Positions 1 through 8,439 of a stretch of DNA of 64,000 bases are shown here, one piece after another. A program made the position numbers and the translations under genes. Under the pieces are notes generated by a model. The model was not told where the DNA came from, did no database searches, and saw only the letters and a list, made by a program, of their open reading frames with translations. This DNA is from CAZBSE01 sp964610385. GTDB lineage: Bacteria > Actinomycetota > Humimicrobiia > Humimicrobiales > Humimicrobiaceae. The stretch spans positions 62,001 to 126,000 of the forward strand of contig CAZSXW010000005.1 of NCBI GenBank assembly GCA_964610385.1, read 5' to 3'. Positions within the stretch are counted from its first letter, which is position 1, and every line of letters starts with the position of its first letter.

Positions 1-969
1 AAAAAGAAATTCCCTTTCAGCATCATCATCGGAGATATAAATGGTCTTAAAATAATAAATGATGCTTTTGGAAGTAAAAAGGGAGACGAATTAATAAAAA
101 AAGTTGCTGAAATACTACAACTTGACCTACCGGCTAACAGCAGCTTATGCCGCTATGGTGGGGATGAATTTGCTATTATACTTCCGGAAAAAAACAAAGA
201 AGACTCTACTAAAATTATAAAAAGGATGATTGAAAATTGTAAAAAAAACAGTACCAATATCATGCCCATTAATATATCCTTTGGACTTTCAACCAAAGAA
301 AACGATGATAAAACTATTGCTGCCGTGGTAAAAGAAGCTGAAGATACTATGTATGAATATAAATTGTCCGAAGGCAGAAGCATGCGAAGTTCAATAGTTT
401 TATCCCTGAAAAAAGCACTGGAAGAAAGGGATTATGAAACAGAGGAACATGCAAACAGACTCGCAGAACTCAGTCTTTTACTTGGTAAAAAAATTGAACT
501 GGAGGAAAATGAACTCAATAAATTAAGGCTGCTTGCATTTCTCCATGATATAGGCAAGATTTCCATACCCGATAATATTGTGTTAAAGCCAGACAAATTG
601 ACTCCCAAAGAATGGCGGATAATGAAAAAACATTCCGAAATCGGATATCGTATCGCTGAATCATCACCCGACCTTAAGCAGATAGCTCCCGGTATATTAT
701 ATCACCATGAGAGGTGGGATGGTTCAGGATACCCCAAAGGTCTGAAAGGCAGAAAAATTCCCATAATCTCCAGAATTCTTTCCATTACTGATTCCTATGA
801 CGCTATGACAAGTAAAAGACCCTATAAAAAAGCTATGCCAAAGGAAGAAGCACTAAAGGAAATTAAAAGATGTGCCGGTACACAATTCGACCCTTACCTT
901 GTGGATAAATTCCTAGAGGTTATGAATGAAAAACACTCAGGTAAACAAAAACTCTTAAAAGTAGTTTAA
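1..969 (+). CDS. GGDEF + HD-GYP cyclic-di-GMP signalling protein (5' partial)
   Basis: The frame is open from the first base, so the N-terminus lies outside the window. The visible part starts inside a GGDEF domain (RYGGDEF at about residues 50-56 of the fragment), which in this family makes cyclic di-GMP. It continues into an HD-GYP domain with HDIGKISIPD, HHERWDGSGYPKGL and the tail motif GTQFDP, the signature of c-di-GMP phosphodiesterases. One protein thus carries opposing activities, and which one works in the cell cannot be told here. The stop overlaps the 3' end of the convergent nitroreductase gene by 15 nt. Two degraded HD-GYP tails occur elsewhere in the window (35741-35815 and 42037-42540). 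Confidence 0.9.
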   Translation, partial: KKKFPFSIIIGDINGLKIINDAFGSKKGDELIKKVAEILQLDLPANSSLCRYGGDEFAIILPEKNKEDSTKIIKRMIENCKKNSTNIMPINISFGLSTKENDDKTIAAVVKEAEDTMYEYKLSEGRSMRSSIVLSLKKALEERDYETEEHANRLAELSLLLGKKIELEENELNKLRLLAFLHDIGKISIPDNIVLKPDKLTPKEWRIMKKHSEIGYRIAESSPDLKQIAPGILYHHERWDGSGYPKGLKGRKIPIISRILSITDSYDAMTSKRPYKKAMPKEEALKEIKRCAGTQFDPYLVDKFLEVMNEKHSGKQKLLKVV

Positions 970-1539
970 ATGTATTATATCGTCTAATTTTCTTTTTGGT
1001 ACGTGTAGCACACCTAAAGTATCCTTTTCGTACTTAATGGATTCACCTTTTTTTATATCATGACACCGCGGGCTTTCCCAGGGATACCCCAGAGCTAAAA
1101 CCAGATCAACGTTATATTTATCCGGAACTTTTAAAATATCCCTGATCTTCTTCCTGTTAAAGGAGCCTATCCAGCAGCAGCCGATTCCTTCTTCCAGAGC
1201 CGTCAGGGTAATATTCTGGGCACTTGCTCCTGCATCATATGCATAGTATGATTTCATGCAGATTTCTTTGTTTACCAGGATTACTATATAAGCAGTGGGT
1301 CTTTCACCTTCCTTTGGGTTTCCCTCTGGTTTAATATAAACAGCCCAGTTTACATTGGGAAAAATTCTTTCCCTTACAGCTTCATTTACAATAGCTATAT
1401 ATTCCAGCGGCTGGATATTCCCCGCAGAAGGGGCAAGCCTTCCTGCATTAATCATCTTTTTTATAATCGAGAGTTTTAACGGCTTTTGCCTGAATTTTCT
1501 GATGGTCCTTCTCGATATTATAGTATCATAGATTTTCAT
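955..1539 (-). CDS. Nitroreductase family protein
   Basis: A 194-residue protein with the nitroreductase fold signature: SRRTIRKF near residue 9 and RLAPSAGNIQP near residue 34, which bind FMN, and the central GASAQNITLTALEEGIG segment. Family members are FMN-dependent NAD(P)H oxidoreductases acting on nitro compounds, quinones, flavins or halogenated substrates, so the substrate cannot be named. The length is typical of small single-domain members. No ferredoxin domain is present. The ATG start has no clear Shine-Dalgarno sequence in front of it. It is followed on the opposite strand by the tail of the HD-GYP gene. Confidence 0.88.
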   Translation of the reverse strand: MKIYDTIISRRTIRKFRQKPLKLSIIKKMINAGRLAPSAGNIQPLEYIAIVNEAVRERIFPNVNWAVYIKPEGNPKEGERPTAYIVILVNKEICMKSYYAYDAGASAQNITLTALEEGIGCCWIGSFNRKKIRDILKVPDKYNVDLVLALGYPWESPRCHDIKKGESIKYEKDTLGVLHVPKRKLDDIIHLNYF

Positions 1540-1584
1540 ATCTAATAAAAAGACAGGTCAGGATATCTTTCTGGTAAAAGTTTT

Positions 1585-1869
1585 TCATGCTATATTTTCC
1601 TTTTTATCCAATTTTTCATACTGCTCTGAATTGATTATATTTTTAATCCGAAGTTCAAGCTCCCCGACCGGTATATCAACGAAATCAACGATTTTGTTTA
1701 CATCCATATCAAATTCCAGTCTTGGTACATAATCTCCTTTTTCAAAGATATATTTCTGCCTTAGATTGGATGTGATAAATGATAAAAAACCCCTATGGCT
1801 TTTTATATAATTATTCAGGAACTTTTTGTCCTGCAGACTGTTAGATATTGGCTGGTCTCCCAGTAACAT
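1585..1869 (-). CDS. Hypothetical protein, 94 aa
   Basis: I do not recognise this family. The protein is short, mixed-charge and without membrane segments or a signal peptide. Its middle (about residues 45-75) has alternating acidic and hydrophobic residues (LEFDMDVNKIVDFVDIPVGE) that could be strands plus a helix. It lies 45 nt upstream of, and in the same direction as, the nitroreductase, so the two may be cotranscribed. Base composition matches the neighbours and no other frame here is convincing. A real gene is likely but not certain. Confidence 0.5.
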   Translation of the reverse strand: MLLGDQPISNSLQDKKFLNNYIKSHRGFLSFITSNLRQKYIFEKGDYVPRLEFDMDVNKIVDFVDIPVGELELRIKNIINSEQYEKLDKKENIA

Positions 1870-2066
1870 ATCACCGCCGCTTTATAGGTAATTGTTTAAC
1901 CGAAATGTAGATTTCTATGATTGAATTCATTCTATCAGCTTTAAAAGCAACTATAAACATAAAAATTTATTTATTATATATTCAGAATAATGTATAATGC
2001 ATCAAAACTTGTAATTAAAGTGTAAAAAACATTAAAATATTAAGCGCTAATAATCTACTATAATAT

Positions 2067-2999
2067 ATGCCTCCAACCTACATAATAAAAGTAAATAACC
2101 TAAAAAAAAGTTATGGAAAGGTCAGAGCAGTAAGAGGTATTGACTTTCATGTAAATAAGGGTGAGCTCTTTGCGTTTTTAGGTCCAAATGGTGCAGGAAA
2201 AACCACCACCATTGACATTATCTGCACTCTTCTAAAACCTGACAGCGGAACTGTTCTTGTCAATAATTATGAACTTGGAAAACAGGACAACCAGATCCGA
2301 AAAAATATAGGAGTAGTTTTTCAGGATAATATCCTGGATGACATTCTGACTGTAAGAGAAAATCTCTATACCCGGGGGAGCTTCTACGGGATGTCTAGTA
2401 AAGATCTTTCTGCCGCAGTTGAAAAGGCAGCAGAAGCCGCAGATGTAAAAAGTTTTTTTAACCGCCGCTACGGCAGGCTTTCAGGCGGTCAGAGACGCAG
2501 AGCAGACATCGCGAGAGCACTGGTAAATACACCTAAAATCCTCTTTTTGGACGAGCCTACTACAGGGCTTGACCCGCAAACACGAAAAAGCGTCTGGGAA
2601 ACCATCCGTAATCTGCAAAAGTGTACCGAAATGACTGTTTTTCTGACAACTCACTATATGGAGGAAGCTGCCAGAGCTGATTATGTTGCTATAATCGACA
2701 ATGGGATCATTTCTGCCAAAGGGACCCCTTCGGATCTTCGTGCAAAATACAGCACAGATACTCTGCGTCTGATTCCCAAAGAAATCAATGCACTTGCCGG
2801 ACTTCTAAAAAAAGACGGTATTGGATTTACAATATCCGGAGATTCGCTTTTTATCGAGATTTCAAAAACTCTTGATTCCTTGCCGCTGGTCAACAAAGTA
2901 AAAAATCTTATATCAGATTTTGAAGTCTTAACCGGGAGTATGGACGACGCTTTTGTAAAGATAACCGGACACGCCATTAGAGAGGATGGGAATAAATGA
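2067..2999 (+). CDS. ABC-2 type exporter, ATP-binding subunit
   Basis: A 310-residue ATPase of the DrrA/CcmA-like group. Walker A is GPNGAGKTTT (about residues 38-47), the Q-loop is GVVFQDN, the signature is LSGGQRRRADIARAL and Walker B is ILFLDEPTTGLDP, followed by a switch His in LTTHYMEEA. About 90 C-terminal residues follow the nucleotide-binding domain, as in exporters for drugs, lipids or antibiotics. The stop overlaps the start of the membrane subunit by 4 nt (ATGA), which indicates translational coupling. The substrate cannot be inferred. A TATAAT lies only 3 nt before the ATG, so the true transcript start or start codon may differ slightly. Confidence 0.93.
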   Translation: MPPTYIIKVNNLKKSYGKVRAVRGIDFHVNKGELFAFLGPNGAGKTTTIDIICTLLKPDSGTVLVNNYELGKQDNQIRKNIGVVFQDNILDDILTVRENLYTRGSFYGMSSKDLSAAVEKAAEAADVKSFFNRRYGRLSGGQRRRADIARALVNTPKILFLDEPTTGLDPQTRKSVWETIRNLQKCTEMTVFLTTHYMEEAARADYVAIIDNGIISAKGTPSDLRAKYSTDTLRLIPKEINALAGLLKKDGIGFTISGDSLFIEISKTLDSLPLVNKVKNLISDFEVLTGSMDDAFVKITGHAIREDGNK

Positions 3000-3868
3000 C
3001 GGTAATGTTAAATTTAGTCAAAAGAAACCTAAAACTTTTTTTCCGTGACAAGATTTCCGTGTTCTTCTCACTTCTTGCGGTACTGATAATAATCGGGGTA
3101 TACATCCTATTTCTTGGAAACATGATGACCAGTGACCTTGAAGATCTCGTTGGAAGCAATGCCCGTTTTATTGTCGATACCTGGGTCATGGCAGGAATCC
3201 TATCAGTCGTATCATTAACCACGACAATGGCTGCATTTCATACTATGATAGAGGATAAAACAAAAAAAATTTCAGATGATTTTCTTTCATCACCTATTAA
3301 ACGCAGTCAGATCGTCGGGGGCTATTACATCAGCTCCTATATCGTCGGCGTAATAATGAGTATTGCCGCATTGATTATTGCTGAGATCTATATCATAGCA
3401 AACGGCGGAAAATTTATTGAATTGACCGCGCTTATAAAATTACTGGGTATAATGCTAATTGCCGTCTTTGCCGGTTCTGCGATTGTTTTTTTCATTGTAT
3501 CATTCTTTAAGAGAAGCGCCGCCTTTTCAACCACAAGCACTATAATCGGGACACTTATAGGTTTTCTGACTGGAATATATATCCCAATCGGATCATTTCC
3601 CTCCAGCATTCAGACTGTGATAAAAGTTTTTCCCGTGAGCCATGCAGCGTCTCTTTACCGTCAGATCATGATGGAAGCACCTATGTCAGAGTCTTTTGCA
3701 AATGCACCAGCAGAGGTGGTCAACGGCTTTAAGGAGTCAATGGGCATCATCTTTTATTTCGGGGGAGAAGGATTGACTCCCCTTACCAACATACTTGTCC
3801 TTATCGCCACTGGTGTCTTTTTTCTTACCATATCCATAGTCATTATCTCTATTAAGAAGAAACAGTGA
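2996..3868 (+). CDS. ABC-2 type exporter, membrane subunit
   Basis: A 290-residue membrane protein with about six hydrophobic segments: near residues 17-37, 62-82, 110-135, 145-170, 175-200 and 265-285. There is a large polar insertion before the last helix. The layout fits ABC2_membrane family permeases. The gene overlaps the ATP-binding partner by 4 nt and the two almost certainly form one exporter. No further gene follows in this direction; the next gene is convergent. Confidence 0.9.
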   Translation: MTVMLNLVKRNLKLFFRDKISVFFSLLAVLIIIGVYILFLGNMMTSDLEDLVGSNARFIVDTWVMAGILSVVSLTTTMAAFHTMIEDKTKKISDDFLSSPIKRSQIVGGYYISSYIVGVIMSIAALIIAEIYIIANGGKFIELTALIKLLGIMLIAVFAGSAIVFFIVSFFKRSAAFSTTSTIIGTLIGFLTGIYIPIGSFPSSIQTVIKVFPVSHAASLYRQIMMEAPMSESFANAPAEVVNGFKESMGIIFYFGGEGLTPLTNILVLIATGVFFLTISIVIISIKKKQ

Positions 3869-3918
3869 TTTGATATATTACTGGCTTCTCTCATTCAGTC
3901 CCATTTTTTTAATATATC

Positions 3919-5415
3919 TTATTTGGTTTCCTTCATCAGTGCCTTCAATATATGGATCATACCTCCGGTATCCATCCTGCAGTATTTTATAAGTGATTTT
4001 CTTATTCTGTCTATTTCTTCTCTGGTGGGACAGCTCTCTCCATGCTTATAATGACCGCAGATATAAAGAAAATAAACACTTGCCGCAAGACCCTCAGCTA
4101 TCTCCATTCCTTTATAACTTAAATCAGTAATAGCCGGAAGAACACTCTTTACTGATGCGCTGCCCTTTTGCGAAGAATTGTAATAATGAAAATTCCCAAA
4201 GGGCTTATAAAGATCTATTATCCTTGGAAGGATTGAACTTACCCACTGCCTGTATTCCGGAAATATTTCCGCCTGTTCCCTCAAGACTCCTTTTTCAAAG
4301 AGTTCATAGTAAACGATTATGCTTCCCTTTTCCCCCAGATGAATTTTTAAGTTTGAAAGCAGTTTTTCTCTGGGATCAGTGTCTCCTTCTGCCAGAAAAT
4401 CATAGTGGACAGGGTCACTTTCAATTGAATCAAGCATATGTATTGAATATTGAAATGGGATCCTCTGGTATGGTTTTACACCATCATATAGGGGAATTGC
4501 CGTGGAGAATGTCTCAAAGTCAAAAAAATACAGTGGATATTCAAGCTTTTTGATTAATTTTGATATTTCTTTTTTATCTATTTTTGGCTTCTCTGTTCTG
4601 GCGCATTCAAGCTGTATCTTCTGTTTTAAATTTAAATCAAAGTAATCGGGAATATCTTTTATGGAAAGAATCCCTTTATTATAGAGCTGTGCTGCTTTTT
4701 CCTTGCTTCCATAGAGATTGAAAATATGATTGTCCGGAAGGAATTCCCAGCATTTATCCTTAAGCGGACAGCTGTAGGGGTTATTACAATGCTTCCCAAT
4801 AGGGATATCCGGTGATTCATCCTCTGCTGCTGTTTTCAGCATTTCTTTTATCCTGTCCCCTATTCCGCTGGATATCTTCTCATCTACTTCTGCGGTGATA
4901 TCAGTTTTTTTAAACAGCGCTCCTGGATTGATCTCTCCTCTTTTTACATACTGATTGTTGATATTCATAATATAACATCTTCTGATCCTGATTCCCGCTT
5001 TTTCCAGACAATATTTCTGAAAGGATACATCGTGCATATACTCCTCCTTAAGCTGAGTTGAGCTTTTGACCTCTATAATATCCCATCTGTCACTATCAGC
5101 AGGAACCAGTATATCAGCCCTGTTATACATATTCTGCGCACTAAAACTTGCTTCAAATAAAGTCTTTCTCCGGGAAAGAAGCTCGGAAGTGCTTATAAGC
5201 TGGGTCTTTAAATCCCCGGTCCTCTCTACATCTATTCTATCTGGGTAGAGTCTTTTGGCATATTCACCTACCTGTATTCCCTGCTTAAAAATATAGTTTG
5301 CTACAAAATCCGGCTGGGGTATCTCTTCCCTTTTATTTACCAGATACCATAAATACTTGGGGCACTTAAGTCCTGCCATATATTTTGATTTTGAAATGAC
5401 TATCCTACTATTCAC
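3919..5415 (-). CDS. DUF2779 protein: Cas4/RecB-like nuclease plus DEDD-type exonuclease-like domain
   Basis: A 498-residue protein. The N-terminal part begins with the DUF2779 hallmark SKSKYMAGLKCPKYLW (residues 8-23). It contains PD-(D/E)XK nuclease motifs: Asp101 in ADILVP and Glu115/Lys117 in IIEVKSS. Cys18 together with Cys210, Cys216 and Cys222 reproduces the one-plus-three cysteine arrangement that holds a 4Fe-4S cluster in Cas4 and AddB nucleases. The C-terminal half has YFFDFETF (about 297-304), the Asp-x-Glu motif of DEDD 3'-5' exonucleases. The start is GTG. An HD-domain protein gene lies directly upstream with a 13-nt gap, so the two are probably cotranscribed. The family has no assigned biological role that I know of. 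Confidence 0.85.
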   Translation of the reverse strand: MNSRIVISKSKYMAGLKCPKYLWYLVNKREEIPQPDFVANYIFKQGIQVGEYAKRLYPDRIDVERTGDLKTQLISTSELLSRRKTLFEASFSAQNMYNRADILVPADSDRWDIIEVKSSTQLKEEYMHDVSFQKYCLEKAGIRIRRCYIMNINNQYVKRGEINPGALFKKTDITAEVDEKISSGIGDRIKEMLKTAAEDESPDIPIGKHCNNPYSCPLKDKCWEFLPDNHIFNLYGSKEKAAQLYNKGILSIKDIPDYFDLNLKQKIQLECARTEKPKIDKKEISKLIKKLEYPLYFFDFETFSTAIPLYDGVKPYQRIPFQYSIHMLDSIESDPVHYDFLAEGDTDPREKLLSNLKIHLGEKGSIIVYYELFEKGVLREQAEIFPEYRQWVSSILPRIIDLYKPFGNFHYYNSSQKGSASVKSVLPAITDLSYKGMEIAEGLAASVYFLYICGHYKHGESCPTREEIDRIRKSLIKYCRMDTGGMIHILKALMKETK

Positions 5416-5428
5416 AGTATCAACTCAC

Positions 5429-6547
5429 TCAATCAAATCCAGCATAAATCTTACCAAAATTTACTCCGTCAATGATTTTAGATTTATATTTCTGGGCCAG
5501 CTTATTTCTCGCATAGATAAGGCTTTCATTCCTTAAGCCATTTTTCAATGCAAGGAAGGCCTCTATGAATGCAGCCAGATCATCGGCGCCCTTGACCAGC
5601 TTTCCGTTTCTCCTGCCGGTCTCGGAAAACTCATCTTCGGTATACATTTTTATATCATCGTGCCAGTTTGAGGGAATCAATTTAAATATTTTTTTCTCCA
5701 TCTCTTCGATCTCGTAATCCTTTATAAGTTCATCCAGTCCCTTGACTGATTTTTTAACAGGATTGATTATGTCCCTGGTCAAAACTTCCGGAAGATCATG
5801 AAAAAGCCCTGTATAATAATTATTTATACAGTTCTCCCTTGCCAGCCTGGCCGTATAAGAGAACAGGAAAGAAAATATAGCTACGATAAGCATGTGCCCT
5901 AATACCGAAGTTTTAGGAATACGATAAATATGACTCCATCTCTGCTGAAAACGAAGCTGCCCGCAGATGTTGGCAAAATCCAGCAGCTTTTTATTTCTGA
6001 CAAAGACCCTCATACATCTTAAATTCTTATAATTATTCTGCTCCCTCGATAGACTTTCTGCTATCTCTTCAACCAGATAAACCCTGGTATTTGATGATTT
6101 AATGATATCAAACTCCCACTTGGTCACATAAAAATGTGCTCCATCCACAATATTTTTTTCAAGAGTTTCTTCCTTTTCCAGCAGATATTTCTTGAAACGT
6201 AAATTAAAATCCTCTCCCACCTGCCGGGTAAAGGGGCTTATTCTATCAAAGACCCAGCAGTTCAATTTTTCGTACTGTTCTCTGTCTCTTTTGATCCTGT
6301 AGATCAAAGGTGGTTTAAGGTCAGTAAGGATTATCCTTTTCAAAAATTCAAACAGGCCGTTTTCTATTATTCTTATCCAGTCAACCTCTCCGCCCAAATC
6401 CTGTTCGCATTTTCCCAGGATATATGCGATTATCATTTTATGGGCCTGCTTATCAAGTTCGGTAAGTTCAATTGTGCGGATCTGATCATTCCATCTCTGC
6501 ATTCCGGCAGCTTCATAGATTTTAACCAGAAGCGATTTTTTTATCAT
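5429..6547 (-). CDS. HD-domain phosphohydrolase, 372 aa
   Basis: The core motif GLFHDLPEVLTRDI (around residue 250) is the His-Asp metal-binding pair of HD-superfamily phosphohydrolases; the wording HDLPE resembles YfbR/HDDC2-type nucleotidases. An upstream His in TSVLGHMLIV and a downstream acidic stretch could complete the site. The N-terminal 190 residues are not recognised. No membrane segment is convincing apart from hydrophobic helices around residue 215. It is immediately upstream of the two-nuclease DUF2779 gene on the same strand. Nucleotide phosphatase activity is inferred only from the motif. Confidence 0.75.
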   Translation of the reverse strand: MIKKSLLVKIYEAAGMQRWNDQIRTIELTELDKQAHKMIIAYILGKCEQDLGGEVDWIRIIENGLFEFLKRIILTDLKPPLIYRIKRDREQYEKLNCWVFDRISPFTRQVGEDFNLRFKKYLLEKEETLEKNIVDGAHFYVTKWEFDIIKSSNTRVYLVEEIAESLSREQNNYKNLRCMRVFVRNKKLLDFANICGQLRFQQRWSHIYRIPKTSVLGHMLIVAIFSFLFSYTARLARENCINNYYTGLFHDLPEVLTRDIINPVKKSVKGLDELIKDYEIEEMEKKIFKLIPSNWHDDIKMYTEDEFSETGRRNGKLVKGADDLAAFIEAFLALKNGLRNESLIYARNKLAQKYKSKIIDGVNFGKIYAGFD

Positions 6548-6725
6548 TTCAATTACCGCATTCTATAACTATAAGGTTGGAATTCCGGGACTTTATTTAG
6601 TGTATATCATAGATATTAATTCTTCAAATAAAAGTTATGGACAGATATGATAAAATAATGTTGACGTGATATAATTTAACTCCTTACAACAGCATCGGGA
6701 ATTAGAATACGGGAAAATTTCTAAT

Positions 6726-6974
6726 ATGAACTATGTAAAAAATACAGGCGATCTGCCCGTGGTAAAGGTATTTAACTCCAGAATTGAAGCAGAAATAGCA
6801 AAAAGCTATCTGGAAAGTTTTGGTATAAAAACAGAGATATTTTCAGATGATGCCGGCCAGAGTATCGTTTCCCTGCAGGGTACCAGGGGAGTTAAGCTTT
6901 TGGCCTCTCCAAAAACTGTCAAAAAAGCCCGTAGGCTACTTAGTAAAAAAGAATCACCAGATGAACAGCAATAA
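6726..6974 (+). CDS. DUF2007-type small protein
   Basis: An 82-residue protein with the DUF2007 pattern: a beta strand (LPVVKVFNS), an amphipathic helix (RIEAEIAKSYLESFGI), a second strand, then GVKLLASPKTVKKARRLL. These small PII-like or ferredoxin-like folds are described as putative signal-transducing proteins with unknown ligand. The end overlaps the start of the GNAT gene by 14 nt, so the two are probably translated together. The ATG has little Shine-Dalgarno sequence upstream. Confidence 0.75.
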   Translation: MNYVKNTGDLPVVKVFNSRIEAEIAKSYLESFGIKTEIFSDDAGQSIVSLQGTRGVKLLASPKTVKKARRLLSKKESPDEQQ

Positions 6975-7614
6975 AAACAAGTATAATCACCTCTCCAATA
7001 TACATATAAGCAATTTAGAATTTAAAGACCTTGATAGGTATCTTCAAATAGAGTTTGATGCGTTTTATGACAAGCTAAAAATAATGTTCAGTAACAAAAA
7101 GGAAGCCGCCTACAATATTTTAAAAGAAGAGATCTCCAATAATATCGAAACCGGGAGATACTACAATGCCAGATCGGGCAATATGATAGTTGGAATAATA
7201 GAGATAGTCACCGAAGAAAATACTAAAAGCTACGTTAAAAGCTTCCACACCTATGTAAAATACCTAGGTTTTTTTAGAGCAGTAAAAGCATTTTTATTTA
7301 ACCTTTTTGAGATACCCAGACTTAATAACAACACTATTTATATCGATAATGTTGCAGTCGATATAGATAACAGAAGAAAAGGTGTTGCCAAGAAAATGCT
7401 GTCTTTCGTAGAAGATTATGCCAAAAAAACCAGGAAATATACCTTAACCCTCTGGGTCGCTGCTGGGAATAAGAACGCTTATGACTTGTATTCAAAATCC
7501 GGTTTCGTCAAAGTTATCCTGAGGTCTTCCGGGATAGCAGAAAAATTTTCCGGTTACCGGGACTGGGTATACATGAAAAAAGAAATCCAAAATCCCCCAC
7601 TAGTGTCTGGATAG
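6961..7614 (+). CDS. GNAT-family N-acetyltransferase
   Basis: A 217-residue protein starting at the ATG inside the end of the DUF2007 gene. A longer open frame from 6847 only shadows that gene. The acetyl-CoA binding region is YIDNVAVDIDNRRKGVAKKML (about residues 122-142), with the R-x-x-G-V/A loop of motif A. It is followed by TLTLWVAAGNKNAYDLYSKSGF, the typical motif B. Substrates in this family range from ribosomal proteins to small amines, so none can be assigned. The stop overlaps the 3' end of the convergent hydrolase gene by 15 nt. Confidence 0.85.
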   Translation: MNSNKNKYNHLSNIHISNLEFKDLDRYLQIEFDAFYDKLKIMFSNKKEAAYNILKEEISNNIETGRYYNARSGNMIVGIIEIVTEENTKSYVKSFHTYVKYLGFFRAVKAFLFNLFEIPRLNNNTIYIDNVAVDIDNRRKGVAKKMLSFVEDYAKKTRKYTLTLWVAAGNKNAYDLYSKSGFVKVILRSSGIAEKFSGYRDWVYMKKEIQNPPLVSG

Positions 7615-8430
7615 AAAAGATTTTATCCCCTCTATATAAATATCTTCTGATTTTAGGTAATTATTGCTGTGTGAACCTTTTATCTTTAAAAACTGTTTCG
7701 GCTTATTTGCTGCGCCGTATAACTTCATGGCATGGGAAAATGGAATATAATCATCTTCACTGCTGTGAATAACCAGAACCGGGCTTTGCACTTTTTCTAA
7801 GTAACCAATAGTAGGATATTCAAATTTAAAAAATCTTCTTACCGGCAGATAGGGGTACATCTGTGTCACTATATCCTTGATGGTAGTAAAAGTCGACTCC
7901 AAAATCAATGCCCTTGCCTTTACCTTTCCGGCCAGTCGTGCTGCAATAGGGCCTCCCAGAGACCTCCCAAAAATTATGATATCACCAGGCTTTATTTTTC
8001 TGATTTCAGTTAAATACTTCCAGGCAGCTTCTGCATCCAAATAAGTGCCCTCTTCGCCGGGCCTGCCCTCACTCTTTCCATACCCCCGGTAATCGATAAT
8101 AAATGTTGAAAGCCCCAGCTTCCTGCAGAAATAGTAAAGAAATGTAAGCCTGGTCGATATATTCCCACTTTTACCATGTAAAACAAGTATCACTCCTTTA
8201 TGGTTTTTTACCGGGACAAACCAGCCGGAAAGACCAGTACCATCGGAAGCTTTAAACATTATCTCCTCAAAGTACAATCTGATGCTAAAGGGGTCTTTTA
8301 TTATTTCCCTGTCAGGTCTGTAAACAAAGTAGGACTGCGTAACAAATCTATAGACAGCTGAAAACAAATATATTACTGCAACAACAATAATAACTGAGGA
8401 AGTGCCTAAAAATATTCTCTGATATATCAT
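7600..8430 (-). CDS. Membrane-anchored alpha/beta hydrolase
   Basis: A 276-residue protein with one N-terminal hydrophobic segment (residues 9-30) that should anchor it to the membrane. The remainder is an alpha/beta hydrolase of the BEM46/YqkD-like group: LVLHGKSGN for the oxyanion loop, GRSLGGPIAARLA as the nucleophile elbow (G-x-S-x-G), an acidic residue in HSSEDDYIPF, and a His in KGSHSNNY near the C-terminus. The catalytic triad therefore looks complete. Substrate unknown. It lies 9 nt downstream of the transglutaminase lipoprotein gene on the same strand. Confidence 0.87.
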   Translation of the reverse strand: MIYQRIFLGTSSVIIVVAVIYLFSAVYRFVTQSYFVYRPDREIIKDPFSIRLYFEEIMFKASDGTGLSGWFVPVKNHKGVILVLHGKSGNISTRLTFLYYFCRKLGLSTFIIDYRGYGKSEGRPGEEGTYLDAEAAWKYLTEIRKIKPGDIIIFGRSLGGPIAARLAGKVKARALILESTFTTIKDIVTQMYPYLPVRRFFKFEYPTIGYLEKVQSPVLVIHSSEDDYIPFSHAMKLYGAANKPKQFLKIKGSHSNNYLKSEDIYIEGIKSFLSRH

Positions 8431-8439
8431 TTTTTATTT

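Noticed and set aside
2043..2048. AGCGCT palindrome before the ABC-2 exporter as a LacI-type operator
   Set aside because: Only six symmetric bases and no regulator nearby; chance is likely.
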